Shown here in pieces: positions 7,536 to 16,750 of a stretch of DNA of 41,579 nucleotides. Positions within the stretch are counted from its first letter, which is position 1. Every line of letters starts with the position of its first letter. The position numbers and the translations under genes are program-made. Source of the DNA: Bacteroidales bacterium (GTDB lineage: Bacteria; Bacteroidota; Bacteroidia; Bacteroidales; VadinHA17); the NCBI GenBank assembly GCA_025454815.1, contig JALONR010000028.1, positions 1 to 41,579 on the forward strand. The letters run 5' to 3'. A model generated the notes under the pieces. The model worked only from the letters and a program-made list of their open reading frames with translations, was not told the origin of the DNA and did no database searches.

Positions 7536-8606
7536 GTATTCCTTAACCGAAATATGTCCGCTGATGGCAAGGTACCCGTTAAATGCAAGTGCCTTAAGCT
7601 CATCCTCACCCGGATAGACATACAGGGGGGCGATATGTCTGACCATACGGCTTACCCTTTCAACATGTGCATTGTCATATGCCAGGCCTCCGGTAAGGAT
7701 GATACAATCAACCTCACCTGCCAGCACTGCTGACAAAGATCCTATCTCCTTGGCCGTCTGATAACTGCATCCTTCAATCACCAGGGCTGCACGGGCATCG
7801 CCCTCTTCTGCCCTCCCGGATGCTTCCTGATGGTTATTTGTGCCCAGGTAAGCCACTATTCCACCCTTGCCTGCAAGCATTGACTTAATATCGGAAGGAG
7901 TGTATTTTCCGCTGAAGCAGAGTTCTGCCAGTTGCCATGCCGGTAATCCTCCACTCCTTTCCGGTGAATAGGGACCATCGCCGTTCAGGGCATTATTGAC
8001 ATCGATGACCCTTCCCCTGCGGTGGGCTCCGACACTGATGCCTCCACCCATGTGTGCCACGATAAGGTTAAGATCCTCATATTCCTTTCCGACAGAGGCA
8101 GCATATATTCTGGCCACAGCCTTCTGGTTCAGAGCATGAAATATCGATTTCCTGCTGATAAGAGGGTGTCCTGAAAGTCTTGCCACCGGCTCGAGTTCAT
8201 CAACAACCACCGGGTCAACTATATAAGCCCTTACATCAGGGAGCGGACCTGCTATCATATCAGCAAGGAGGGCACCCAGGTTGCTTGCATGCTCGCCGTT
8301 TACTGCCTCTGAAAGATGCTTCTTCATAAGGTCATTGACTTCGTAAATTCCGGATTCAATAGGATTTACAAGTCCGCCCCTCCCGACAACCGCAGCAATT
8401 TCATTCAGGTCAGTCCGCTGCTCCTGCAGTGCTTCCATTATTACCCGGTACCTGAAGGGTAACTGGTCAGTCATATTACCGTACCCCTCAAGCTCCTTCG
8501 TACTGTGTCGCAGGGTCTTCTCCAGGAGCATCTCCGGACCGTTATACAGTGCAAACTTGGTACTGGTGGAACCAGGATTTATTGCCAGGATAAGCTTTTT
8601 GTCCAT
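7527..8606 (-). CDS. buk: Butyrate kinase
   Basis: Converts butyryl phosphate (or branched-chain acyl phosphate) and ADP to butyrate and ATP, the energy-yielding end of acyl-CoA fermentation; cytosolic. 359 residues in the ASKHA acetate-kinase fold: phosphate-1 motif INPGSTSTKFALY (7-19), the glycine-rich AHMGGGISVGAH, and ALNGDGPYSPERSGG typical of Buk. The ATG at 8606 is chosen because an upstream extension would add 37 residues without family similarity and overlap ptb. It is the last gene of pta-ackA-ptb-ptb-buk, 5 bp after the second ptb. Confidence 0.95.
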   Translation of the reverse strand: MDKKLILAINPGSTSTKFALYNGPEMLLEKTLRHSTKELEGYGNMTDQLPFRYRVIMEALQEQRTDLNEIAAVVGRGGLVNPIESGIYEVNDLMKKHLSEAVNGEHASNLGALLADMIAGPLPDVRAYIVDPVVVDELEPVARLSGHPLISRKSIFHALNQKAVARIYAASVGKEYEDLNLIVAHMGGGISVGAHRRGRVIDVNNALNGDGPYSPERSGGLPAWQLAELCFSGKYTPSDIKSMLAGKGGIVAYLGTNNHQEASGRAEEGDARAALVIEGCSYQTAKEIGSLSAVLAGEVDCIILTGGLAYDNAHVERVSRMVRHIAPLYVYPGEDELKALAFNGYLAISGHISVKEYKG

Positions 8607-8611
8607 CTGTT

Positions 8612-9526
8612 TCACTGTTTTTGTGAGGCCATAAGGCAGGAAAGGGCTACGCAGTAGTATTTTGAAAGCTCGCTTTCGCTTCTTGACATAAGCACCACCG
8701 GTTTCGACGTACCGCAAATCATTCCCGCAAGTTCACCTCCGGCGAAAAGCATCAGCCCTTTATAGAAAGGATTACATGACTCCAGAGACGGGAAGAGCAG
8801 AATATCTGCATTTCCTGCCAGGGGGGTGTCAACACCCTTGATTTTAACGCTTTCCGGGTCACATGCAAGGAAGAGGTCGACCGGACCGTCCATTACGCAG
8901 CTGGCTATCTGGCCTCTCTCTGCCATTTTGCACATTACCGAATAGTCATGTGTGTTCGGGAAATGGCTGCTTACTTTCTCCGAAGCACCTATCAGCGCCA
9001 CTGAAGGTTTTTTTATTCCAAACCTTTGCGCCATGTTTATGGCATAACCTGCCATTGCAACCTTCTGATCCAGGTCAGGGAAGGGAATAACCGCAGTGTC
9101 TGTGATAAACAGGAGTTTATGGTATGCAGGTATCTCTACCGCACAGACATAGCTCATCACCGATCTGGGTGGCAGCAGTCCATTCTCCCGGTCCATGACT
9201 GCCCTGAGAAACTTGTCAGTGCCCACAAGGCCTTTCATTACGACATCAGCCTCTCCCGACCGGGTCATGGAAACAGCCATTTCGGCTGCACTCTTTTCAT
9301 CATCAGCCTCAATAAAGGTAAACCTCTCGGGATCGGCACCTGTCTCAATGCATGTGGAGATCATCTGTTCTCTTCTTCCGATCATGAGGGCTTCGGCAAA
9401 CCCTTCGCTTACAGCCCGGTAAAGAGAACCAATGGTATTCGGATCCTGAGCCCAGCCAACAGCTATCTTCCTTTTTATCCCGGATGACCTGACTGTCTCG
9501 GCCATCTGCCGGAGGCTCGTGATCAT
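8612..9526 (-). CDS. ptb: Phosphate butyryltransferase (second copy)
   Basis: Swaps CoA for phosphate on butyryl-CoA to make butyryl phosphate for Buk. 304 residues of the phosphotransacetylase fold, with RKIAVGWAQDPNTIGSL near the start, DVVMKGLVGTDKFLRAVMDRENGLL in the middle, FITDTAVIPFPDL, and GAILG-equivalent loop MICGTSKPVVLMSRS at the end. The ATG at 9526 lies one base after the stop of the preceding ptb (TGACATG), and aligns its N-terminus with the paralogue; an ATG at 9556 would overlap. Clearly diverged from the first copy, so its substrate range may differ. Confidence 0.92.
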   Translation of the reverse strand: MITSLRQMAETVRSSGIKRKIAVGWAQDPNTIGSLYRAVSEGFAEALMIGRREQMISTCIETGADPERFTFIEADDEKSAAEMAVSMTRSGEADVVMKGLVGTDKFLRAVMDRENGLLPPRSVMSYVCAVEIPAYHKLLFITDTAVIPFPDLDQKVAMAGYAINMAQRFGIKKPSVALIGASEKVSSHFPNTHDYSVMCKMAERGQIASCVMDGPVDLFLACDPESVKIKGVDTPLAGNADILLFPSLESCNPFYKGLMLFAGGELAGMICGTSKPVVLMSRSESELSKYYCVALSCLMASQKQ

Positions 9527-9527
9527 G

Positions 9528-10436
9528 TCAGTCCTGTCTTGAGATTGCTGCAGCAAGCAGAATACTGAAGTATTTTGCCTGGTCGGAGTCGCTCCTGGAG
9601 GTGAGCACTATAGGTGCAGTGGCGCCGAGTATCACGGCTGCAACACCAGCATGTGCAAAGAAAACCAGTGATTTGTACAGGACGTTCCCGACCTCGATGT
9701 CAGGCATAATAAGCAGGTCTGTATCACCTGCCACATCACTCCTGATGCCTTTGTGCACCGCACTCTCGAGGCTGATGGCATTGTCAAATGCCAGTGGTCC
9801 GTCAATGATGCAGTTCCTTATCTGGTCACGCTGGTTCATCTTTGACAGCAGGGCGGCATCCAGTGTTGCCTGCATGTTTTCGCTCACCATCTCCACGGCT
9901 CCCAGGACAGCCACTTTCGGCATCTCAACACCCAGCTTGTTGAGGCAGGCTACGGAGTTGTTAACAATGGCAATCTTGTCCTGCAGGTTGGGAGCAATAT
10001 TCATTGCAACGTCCGTCACTGCGATAAGCTTATGATAGGCAGCCACCTCGAATATGGCAAAATGGGAGAGCAGGGCTCCGGATCTCAATCCCCACTCCTT
10101 GTTCAGCACCGCCTTCAGCAGGGATGACGTGCCAACCTTGCCTTTCATCAGTATATCAGCCTGGTTGCTGCGGACCATCCTGACAGCTATTTCCACTGCC
10201 ATCTCGGTGTCCGGTTCATGCACCACCCTCATTCCTGCGATGTCAAGATTATTGTGGGAAGCGATCTTCTGGATGGCCTCCCTGTCGCCTACAAGTATCG
10301 GCTCGATAAAACCATCACGTGCAGCCATCAGGGCCGAGGAGAGCGAATTATGGTCCTGTGCCGCCGCAAGGACCAGTCGCCTGGTAGGCTTGTCGACGAG
10401 CAGTTGCCTGAGTTCTGAAAGGTGCTTTAAAACCAT
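9528..10436 (-). CDS. ptb: Phosphate butyryltransferase (first copy)
   Basis: A 302-residue phosphate acyltransferase, paralogue of the next gene. It shows RRLVLAAAQDHNSLSSAL (19-36), DILMKGKVGTSSLLKAVLNKEWGLR, AVTDVAMNIAPNL and VILGATAPIVLTSRSDS near the end. It probably moves a C4 or branched acyl group from CoA to phosphate. It lies 12 bp after ackA and one base before the second ptb, so all are surely cotranscribed. Why two copies are kept is not clear: possible reasons are straight versus branched acyl-CoA preference or a heteromeric enzyme. Confidence 0.92.
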   Translation of the reverse strand: MVLKHLSELRQLLVDKPTRRLVLAAAQDHNSLSSALMAARDGFIEPILVGDREAIQKIASHNNLDIAGMRVVHEPDTEMAVEIAVRMVRSNQADILMKGKVGTSSLLKAVLNKEWGLRSGALLSHFAIFEVAAYHKLIAVTDVAMNIAPNLQDKIAIVNNSVACLNKLGVEMPKVAVLGAVEMVSENMQATLDAALLSKMNQRDQIRNCIIDGPLAFDNAISLESAVHKGIRSDVAGDTDLLIMPDIEVGNVLYKSLVFFAHAGVAAVILGATAPIVLTSRSDSDQAKYFSILLAAAISRQD

Positions 10437-10448
10437 GATATAGAGTAT

Positions 10449-11660
10449 TTAGTGAGTGAGTTTCTCAACTATTGCTTTAGTGTCGGAAGCAATCACGAAC
10501 TCCTCATCCGTGGTTACAACCATTACCTTCACCCTGGAGGATGGAGTTGAAATAATCAGGTCTTTACCCTTGACACCATGGTTCACCTCGGGATTTATCT
10601 CTATTCCCAGGTACTCCATACCGGTGCAGATCATCTTTCTTGCATTGAAGTCGTTCTCCCCTACTCCTGCTGTAAAAATCAGCAGATCAAGTCCGTTCAT
10701 TGCCGCCACGTATGCACCGATGAATTTCTTGATCTTGTATGCATACATATTCAGTGCAAGCAGAGCCTTAGGGTTACCCTCATTGGCGGCTATCTCGAGG
10801 TCGCGCATGTCGGATGAGAGCTGTGAAATGCCTGCCACGCCACTCTTCTTGTTGATCATGTTATTGACACCGCTGACACTGAGTTCCTCCTTATCTGCAA
10901 GGTATAACAGAACCCCCGGATCTATTTCACCGGTGCGGGTACCCATGATCAGCCCGTCAACCGGGGTAAAGCCCATGGAGGTGTCAATTGATTTGCCGTT
11001 TTCAATGGCGGTTATGGAAGCTCCGTTTCCGAGGTGACAGGTTATTATCTTTGATTTGTAAAGATCAATGTCAAGCATCCTGCAGGCCTTTTCTGCAACA
11101 AATCTGTGGCTGGTGCCATGGAAGCCGTACTTGCGGATACGGTATTTCTCATAGTATTCGTACGGGATCGCGTACATGTAAGCATAATCAGGCATTGACT
11201 GGTGGAATGAAGTGTCAAAGACCGCCACCTGGGGTATGCCCGGAAGCAGTTTTTCGCAGGAGAGGATTCCCTTTAGGTGTGCCGGATTATGAAGCGGTGC
11301 GAGTTCGGCGCAGTTTTCTATGTCACGTTTAACATCGTTGTCAATAAGTACTGACTCCTTGAAGTTTTCTCCCCCGTGAGCCACGCGGTGACCCACAGCC
11401 TTTATTTCAGAAATGCTTTTGATGACACCATGTACCGGGTTTACGAGAGCCTCCATCACCATATTTATCCCAACGGTATGGTCCGGTATATCAAGCACAA
11501 CCTTATACGGATCCTTGCCGGTGGGTTTGTGTGTCAGGATTCCGTCAGTCAGGCCGATCCTTTCAAGCAGGCCCTTTGCCAGTACCCTGGCGCTGTCTTT
11601 CATGTCAAACAGCTGATACTTGATGGAAGAGCTGCCGCAATTCAATACTAAAATGTTCAT
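10449..11660 (-). CDS. ackA: Acetate kinase
   Basis: Makes ATP and acetate from acetyl phosphate and ADP. 403 residues, the usual length. Visible family motifs: LVLNCGSSSIKYQLFD at the start, GHRVAHGGE, VFDTSFH with the catalytic-region Asp, TCHLGNGASI, MGTRTGEIDPG, and TAGVGEND near the end. It is 12 bp downstream of pta and 12 bp upstream of the first ptb in the fermentation operon, so acetate and butyrate branches are co-regulated. Confidence 0.98.
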   Translation of the reverse strand: MNILVLNCGSSSIKYQLFDMKDSARVLAKGLLERIGLTDGILTHKPTGKDPYKVVLDIPDHTVGINMVMEALVNPVHGVIKSISEIKAVGHRVAHGGENFKESVLIDNDVKRDIENCAELAPLHNPAHLKGILSCEKLLPGIPQVAVFDTSFHQSMPDYAYMYAIPYEYYEKYRIRKYGFHGTSHRFVAEKACRMLDIDLYKSKIITCHLGNGASITAIENGKSIDTSMGFTPVDGLIMGTRTGEIDPGVLLYLADKEELSVSGVNNMINKKSGVAGISQLSSDMRDLEIAANEGNPKALLALNMYAYKIKKFIGAYVAAMNGLDLLIFTAGVGENDFNARKMICTGMEYLGIEINPEVNHGVKGKDLIISTPSSRVKVMVVTTDEEFVIASDTKAIVEKLTH

Positions 11661-11672
11661 GATTCGGTTTGG

Positions 11673-12680
11673 TTATTTTGTTAAGCCGGCTGCCTGATTG
11701 GCGGTTATGGCGACTACGTTTATAATATCACTGACTGAACAGCCTCTTGAGAGGTCGTTTATAGGTGCAGCCATACCCTGGAGCACCGGGCCTATTGCCT
11801 GTGCATGAGCCAGTCTCTCCACAAGCTTATAGGCGATATTGCCGCATTCCAGGTTAGGGAAGACGAGCACATTTGCCTTGCCAGCGATCCTGCTTCCGGG
11901 GGCTTTCTTCTGACCGATTGCCTCTATCAGTGCCGCATCTGCCTGAAGCTCTCCCTCGAACATGAATTCAGGAGCCATCTGCTTCGCCATCTTCGTGGCA
12001 CTCACCACCTTGTCAACAAGCGGATGCCTGGCACTTCCCATAGTTGAGAAGCTAAGCAGGGCGACTTTTGGTTCAACTCCGACAATAGTTTTTGTAGTGC
12101 GGGCTGTAGCCACGGCAATTTCGGCAAGCTCCTTGTCGGTAGGATCAGGGTGAACTGCGCCATCGGCGAAAACGATGATTCCGTCAGCACCAAACTCCTT
12201 GTCTTTCAGTATCATAATAAATGCACCCGAGACCACTGAGATGCCCGGAGCTGTCTTGACCAGCTGGAACGCTGGCCGAAGTACATCACCGGTTGTGTTC
12301 CTTGCTCCGGCAACTTCACCGTCTGCATCCCCGCATTTGATCATCATCACCCCCAGGTAGAGGGGATCCTCTATAAGCTTCGATGCCTCCTCAACCGTCA
12401 GCCCCTTGCTCTTCCTGAGCTCAACCATCGTGTCGATATAATGCTTCTTTTTCGGATGATCGAGAGGATTGACAATATGAGCCTTTCCTATATGCTTCAG
12501 ACCAAAAGAGAGAGCCATCGCCTCTATTTCCGAAGGGTTTCCGATAAGGGTTATGCGTGCTATGCCTTCAGCGAGTACTGCATCTGCTGCCTTTAGGGTT
12601 CTTTCCTCCGTACCTTCCGGCAAAACAATCATTTTGTCATGCCGCCTGGCATTCACCTTGATCTGTTCAAGCAATTCCAT
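11673..12680 (-). CDS. pta: Phosphate acetyltransferase (short form)
   Basis: Converts acetyl-CoA and phosphate to acetyl phosphate and CoA. 335 residues, the single-domain class I form without the N-terminal DRTGG/P-loop part of the E. coli enzyme. Motifs: KMIVLPEGTEERTLKAA (16-32), KCGDADGEVAGARNTTGDV, FSTMGSARHP, NVLVFPNLECGNIAYKLV and the C-terminal GPVLQGMAAPINDLSRG. First gene of the five-gene operon. The 188-bp upstream gap to the divergent dehydrogenase should carry its promoter, but no clean box stands out. Confidence 0.97.
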   Translation of the reverse strand: MELLEQIKVNARRHDKMIVLPEGTEERTLKAADAVLAEGIARITLIGNPSEIEAMALSFGLKHIGKAHIVNPLDHPKKKHYIDTMVELRKSKGLTVEEASKLIEDPLYLGVMMIKCGDADGEVAGARNTTGDVLRPAFQLVKTAPGISVVSGAFIMILKDKEFGADGIIVFADGAVHPDPTDKELAEIAVATARTTKTIVGVEPKVALLSFSTMGSARHPLVDKVVSATKMAKQMAPEFMFEGELQADAALIEAIGQKKAPGSRIAGKANVLVFPNLECGNIAYKLVERLAHAQAIGPVLQGMAAPINDLSRGCSVSDIINVVAITANQAAGLTK

Positions 12681-12828
12681 TGTATATCAATAATTTAGTT
12701 TAATAATCATGTTGGGGTAAAAGTACGAAAAAAGTGTAATCGCACAATTATCAACTACATGATTAAAATCAGAATTTTCAAATTTCCGGCTTTTTTTTTC
12801 GAAAACCCTGGCATGCGACTGCCGGGAT

Positions 12829-12854
12829 GGCTTCAATTCCCTATTTTTGAAGCC
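12829..12854 (+). promoter_or_regulatory. -7 box flanked by a 7-bp inverted repeat
   Basis: TATTTTTG (12842-12849) fits the TAnnTTTG consensus 19 bp ahead of the dehydrogenase ATG. GGCTTCA (12829-12835) and TGAAGCC (12848-12854) are perfect inverted arms around it. The dyad could be an operator for a local regulator. No clear -33 TTTG is present. Confidence 0.4.
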
Positions 12855-12868
12855 TGAACCAGTCACAG

Positions 12869-15817
12869 ATGGATAACCATATTTCTGCAGCGGAAGTTGA
12901 ACAGCTTGCCCGGCTCCTTGATGGTGAGGTCAGGCATGACAGGAGTTCCAGGCTCATGTATGCCACTGATGCCTCAATATACAAGGAGGAGCCGCTGGCA
13001 GTGGTCTATCCGCTGCACACCAGGGATATTAAAAGCCTGCTGGCATTTGCTGCGAAGCATCGGACAGGAATCATCCCGAGGGCGGCAGGAACCTCACTGG
13101 CAGGTCAGGTAGTAGGGTCAGGAATAGTGGCCGATCTGTCGAGGAACTTCGGTAAAATACTGGAAATAAATACCGAGGAAATGTGGGTCAGGCTTGAACC
13201 GGGAGTTGTTCCCGATGAGCTCAATGCCAAGCTGAGAAGTCTCGGGCTGCTTTTCGGACCTGAAACCTCAACATCGAACAGGTGTAACCTTGGCGGCATG
13301 ATCGGTAACAACGGGTGTGGCCTGCATTCGCTGGTCTACGGATCGGTAAGGGACCACATCATAGAGGTTGAAGCGGTTCTTCATGACGGATCAACTGTGA
13401 TTTTCAGGGAGCTTACCGTTGAAGAGTTCAGGCAAAAATGCAATCTTCAGACAGCTGAGGGCGAGATATACAGGGAGATAGACCGCATCATGTCAGTCCC
13501 GGAAAACCGGGAGGCCATTGCCAGGGATTACCCTAACCGGACCATTCCCCGCCGGAACACGGGGTATGCCCTTGATGATCTGCTTGACAGTGAGCCATTT
13601 ACACCCGGATCAGGTCGCAGGATCAACCTGGCAAGGCTGATCTGCGGGTCAGAAGGCACACTGGCAATTATCACCGAGGCAAAACTCAGGCTTGTTCCGT
13701 TGCCTCCCCCGGTGAAGGCACTGGCATGTGTCCACCTGAGTCACCGCAATGAGGCCTTCCGTGCCAACCTGATTGCACTGAGGCATGCTCCCTGGGCCAT
13801 TGAGCTTATGGACAGCAACATACTGACTCTTGCAGCAACGGTTGAGAGCCAGAAACGGAACCGGTTCTTCGTTGAGGGGGAGCCCGGAGCGCTCCTTATC
13901 GTAGAGTTCTGTGCGGAGACCAGTGACGAAATAACTGCATCGGCAGCTGCAATGGAAAGGGAGATGCGGGCTGAGGGAATCGGTTATGCCTTTCCGGTTG
14001 TATGGGGAGCAGATGTGAAGAGGGTATGGGACCTGCGCAAGGCAGGTCTGGGAATACTGTCGAACATGCCCGGTGATGCCAAACCCATCTCACTTATTGA
14101 GGACTGTGCTGTTGATGTGGAGAGGCTGGGCGACTTCGTGGCTGACATAGAGGGTATGCTGGCCTCGTACGGCAAAGAGTCTGTTTATCATGCACATATA
14201 GGCACCGGTGAACTGCATATCAGGCCTCTCATCAATCTTAAGGATCCAGGTGAGACAAGGTTACTGCGCACCATAGCGGAGGAGACAGCGCGGATAGTCA
14301 GGAAATACCGGGGGTCAATGAGCGGAGAGCACGGCGACGGAAGGCTTCGGGGCGAGTTCATACCGCTGATCATCGGGGATCATAACTATGAACTCAACAA
14401 GCGGATAAAGAGGGTCTTTGACCCGGATAACATTCTCAATCCCGGCAAGATAGTAAACACTCCCCCTATGGACAGGTGGCTCCGCTATGAGCCGGGCAGG
14501 CCCACACCGGAGCTTGAAACCTGTTACGATTTTTCAGAATGCGGGGGTGTGGTTCGTGCAGCGGAAAAGTGCAACGGTTCGGGTGATTGCAGGAAGAGCA
14601 GCGCCATCGGAGGCACGATGTGCCCCAGCTATATGGCCACCGGCGATGAACGGCTCACCACCCGGGCAAGGGCAAACATCATGAGGGAGATGTTCTACAC
14701 TGACAGGAAGAACCCGTGGGACAGCCGCGAGATATATGATATACTCGACCTGTGCCTGGCCTGCAAGGGATGCCGCAGCGAGTGCCCTTCGGGAGTGGAT
14801 ATCGCCAAGCTGAAGTCAGAGTTCCTGCAGCACTACAACGATGTGCATCCGCCTTCCCTGCGCACACGTCTGATAGCTTTCCTGCCAAAGATATACAGCC
14901 TGTTTTCATTTATCCCCGGGATTTTCAATTTCTTTGCGGCAAACAGATACACCTCACTTTTAATCAAGAAAGTGACAGGTTTCGCCGCAGAGCGGAGCAT
15001 ACCTCTCCTGGCACCTTTAACCTTCCGGAGGTGGCTGCGAAGGAATCTCGTGAAGATGAACCCGCAGGCCCCGGTCGGTGAAGTCTGCATTTTCGTGGAT
15101 GAGTTTACCAATCATAATGATCTCAATGCAGGGATTGCTACAACCCGCCTTCTGACCAGCCTCGGATACCGCATCACCATCACCGCCAATGCCGCCAGTG
15201 CCCGCACCTATATTTCCAAAGGATTCCTCCGCAAGGCGAAGAAACTGATAATCAAAAACATTGAGACTCTTTCACCTCTTATCGGCGATTCCTGTCCTCT
15301 GGTGGGAATTGAGCCTTCTGCCATTCTCGGTTTCAGGGATGAGTTCCCTGACCTTGCAGGAAAAGAATACCGTGCAGAGGCACAGAGGCTTGCGCAACAC
15401 TCCTATACACTTGAGGAGTTCATTGCCGGGGAATTCAATTCCGGAAGGATAGGACGCGAAATGTTTACTGACCAGCCGGCTGAGGTTCTTGTTCATGTGC
15501 ACTGCCAGGAAAAGGCAATTACCACCTCAGCCCCTGTGCTGACTGCACTTGGCATACCTTCAAATTACAAGGTCAGGGAGATTCCGTCGGGCTGCTGCGG
15601 TATGGCTGGGGCTTTCGGGTACGAGAAGGAGCATTTTGAGCTAGCACAGAATGTCGGGGAGATGGTTCTCTTCCCTGATGTCAGGGCAGCATCCTCAAAA
15701 GTGATTGTATGTGCCCCCGGGACCAGTTGCCGTCATCATATCAGGGATGGCACAGGGAGGGTGGCCCTGCATCCGGCAGAAGTGCTTTACGCTGCGGTCA
15801 GAAGAGACAGCAGGTAG
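12869..15817 (+). CDS. FAD-linked D-2-hydroxyacid dehydrogenase with Fe-S and CCG domains
   Basis: A 982-residue fusion like E. coli YdiJ or GlcD joined to GlcF. Residues about 35-180 hold the PCMH-type FAD domain (PRAAGTSLAGQ at 70-79, NLGGMIGNNGCG), then the FAD-oxidase C-terminal domain to about 540, ending GEHGDGR and FDPDNILNPGKI. Next come Fe-S motifs CNGSGDCR...MCPSY (about 567-590) and CLACKGCRSECP (about 628-639), then cysteine-rich domains with CQEKA and GCCGMAGAFG (about 907). It probably oxidises D-lactate or D-2-hydroxyglutarate and passes electrons to a membrane quinone or another acceptor. Divergent from the fermentation operon. Confidence 0.93.
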   Translation: MDNHISAAEVEQLARLLDGEVRHDRSSRLMYATDASIYKEEPLAVVYPLHTRDIKSLLAFAAKHRTGIIPRAAGTSLAGQVVGSGIVADLSRNFGKILEINTEEMWVRLEPGVVPDELNAKLRSLGLLFGPETSTSNRCNLGGMIGNNGCGLHSLVYGSVRDHIIEVEAVLHDGSTVIFRELTVEEFRQKCNLQTAEGEIYREIDRIMSVPENREAIARDYPNRTIPRRNTGYALDDLLDSEPFTPGSGRRINLARLICGSEGTLAIITEAKLRLVPLPPPVKALACVHLSHRNEAFRANLIALRHAPWAIELMDSNILTLAATVESQKRNRFFVEGEPGALLIVEFCAETSDEITASAAAMEREMRAEGIGYAFPVVWGADVKRVWDLRKAGLGILSNMPGDAKPISLIEDCAVDVERLGDFVADIEGMLASYGKESVYHAHIGTGELHIRPLINLKDPGETRLLRTIAEETARIVRKYRGSMSGEHGDGRLRGEFIPLIIGDHNYELNKRIKRVFDPDNILNPGKIVNTPPMDRWLRYEPGRPTPELETCYDFSECGGVVRAAEKCNGSGDCRKSSAIGGTMCPSYMATGDERLTTRARANIMREMFYTDRKNPWDSREIYDILDLCLACKGCRSECPSGVDIAKLKSEFLQHYNDVHPPSLRTRLIAFLPKIYSLFSFIPGIFNFFAANRYTSLLIKKVTGFAAERSIPLLAPLTFRRWLRRNLVKMNPQAPVGEVCIFVDEFTNHNDLNAGIATTRLLTSLGYRITITANAASARTYISKGFLRKAKKLIIKNIETLSPLIGDSCPLVGIEPSAILGFRDEFPDLAGKEYRAEAQRLAQHSYTLEEFIAGEFNSGRIGREMFTDQPAEVLVHVHCQEKAITTSAPVLTALGIPSNYKVREIPSGCCGMAGAFGYEKEHFELAQNVGEMVLFPDVRAASSKVIVCAPGTSCRHHIRDGTGRVALHPAEVLYAAVRRDSR

Positions 15818-15842
15818 ATGCCTTTTGCCTGTTGCCTATTAC

Positions 15843-16610
15843 CTAAAGCAATTCAAACGGATCGGCATCACGCCAGACAGGCATATCCTCACGGTATTTA
15901 TCCAGCGATTCGCGTGAGAGAATGGCCGACGCAACACCTTCGGCAGCAGGTTCCAGCGAGGCGAGCAGCTCACCTTTAGGGCCGAAGATGGCCGAATCGC
16001 CGGTGTATGTGGTGCCGTCGGGATTGGTGCCCACACGGTTCACTCCTATTACATAGCACTGGTTCTCTATGGCCCTGGCCACCAGCAGCGCCTTCCAGAC
16101 ATTGCTCCGAACCGATGGCCAGTTGGCAGAATATACAATCACATCTGTGTCTCCCCTGTTCCTTGACCAGACCGGGAAACGGAGGTCATAACATACCTGA
16201 AGATTAAAGCTGAACTCGCGGTAATTAACCACAACACGCTTATTGCCACGGCTGTAAACAGTATGTTCACCACTCATAGTATGAAGGTGTCGCTTATCAT
16301 AAAAGGAAACATCTCCTTCCGGTGTGACAAAGACCATGCGGTTATAAAACCTTTTCTCCTCACCTATGATTACCGAACCGCAGAGTGCATATCCTCCGAT
16401 TGCGGCACGCTCCTTCATCCACCTTATGGTGGTACCGTTCATATCCTCAGCCAGCGGTGCAGGATTCATTGTAAACCCCGTGGTAAACATTTCCGGGAGC
16501 ACCACAATCCCCTCATTGGGTGAGGAAGCTTCAAGCAGGGATGATAAATGATCAAGGTTTGCCTTCCTGTCCTCCCATATTATTCCGCTTTGAATTAGGG
16601 TTGCTTTCAT
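15843..16610 (-). CDS. Nitrilase-superfamily amidase, omega-amidase-like
   Basis: Carbon-nitrogen hydrolase, 255 residues. The catalytic triad is visible: Glu40 (VLPEMFTTGF), Lys106 (YDKRHLH) and Cys140 (LQVCYDLRFPVW). The motifs FTTGFTM and QVCYDLRFP resemble E. coli YafV and omega-amidases, which hydrolyse 2-oxoglutaramate or 2-oxosuccinamate to repair side products of glutamine and asparagine transamination. Substrate is inferred from family only. Convergent with the large dehydrogenase, with a short TGCC repeat between. Confidence 0.9.
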   Translation of the reverse strand: MKATLIQSGIIWEDRKANLDHLSSLLEASSPNEGIVVLPEMFTTGFTMNPAPLAEDMNGTTIRWMKERAAIGGYALCGSVIIGEEKRFYNRMVFVTPEGDVSFYDKRHLHTMSGEHTVYSRGNKRVVVNYREFSFNLQVCYDLRFPVWSRNRGDTDVIVYSANWPSVRSNVWKALLVARAIENQCYVIGVNRVGTNPDGTTYTGDSAIFGPKGELLASLEPAAEGVASAILSRESLDKYREDMPVWRDADPFELL

Positions 16611-16711
16611 GCCGGTAAATTTAACCCAAAAGTAATATGGATCCTCTATAAAAGGTGTGCGGAAGGTTTTTGTTCATATCCGGCATCGGGTGGAAGCGCC
16701 ATAAAACAAAA

Positions 16712-16731
16712 AACAGGCCGGTGGGCCTGTT
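16712..16731 (-). terminator. Rho-independent terminator after the gene at 16751
   Basis: AACAGGCC (16712-16719), loop GGTG, GGCCTGTT (16724-16731) form a perfect 8-bp stem. On the minus strand the stem runs into TTTTTTGTTTTAT, so it ends the transcript of the membrane-anchored unknown protein and isolates the amidase gene downstream. Confidence 0.85.
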
Positions 16732-16750
16732 CCTTGTTATTTCGCTTTTT

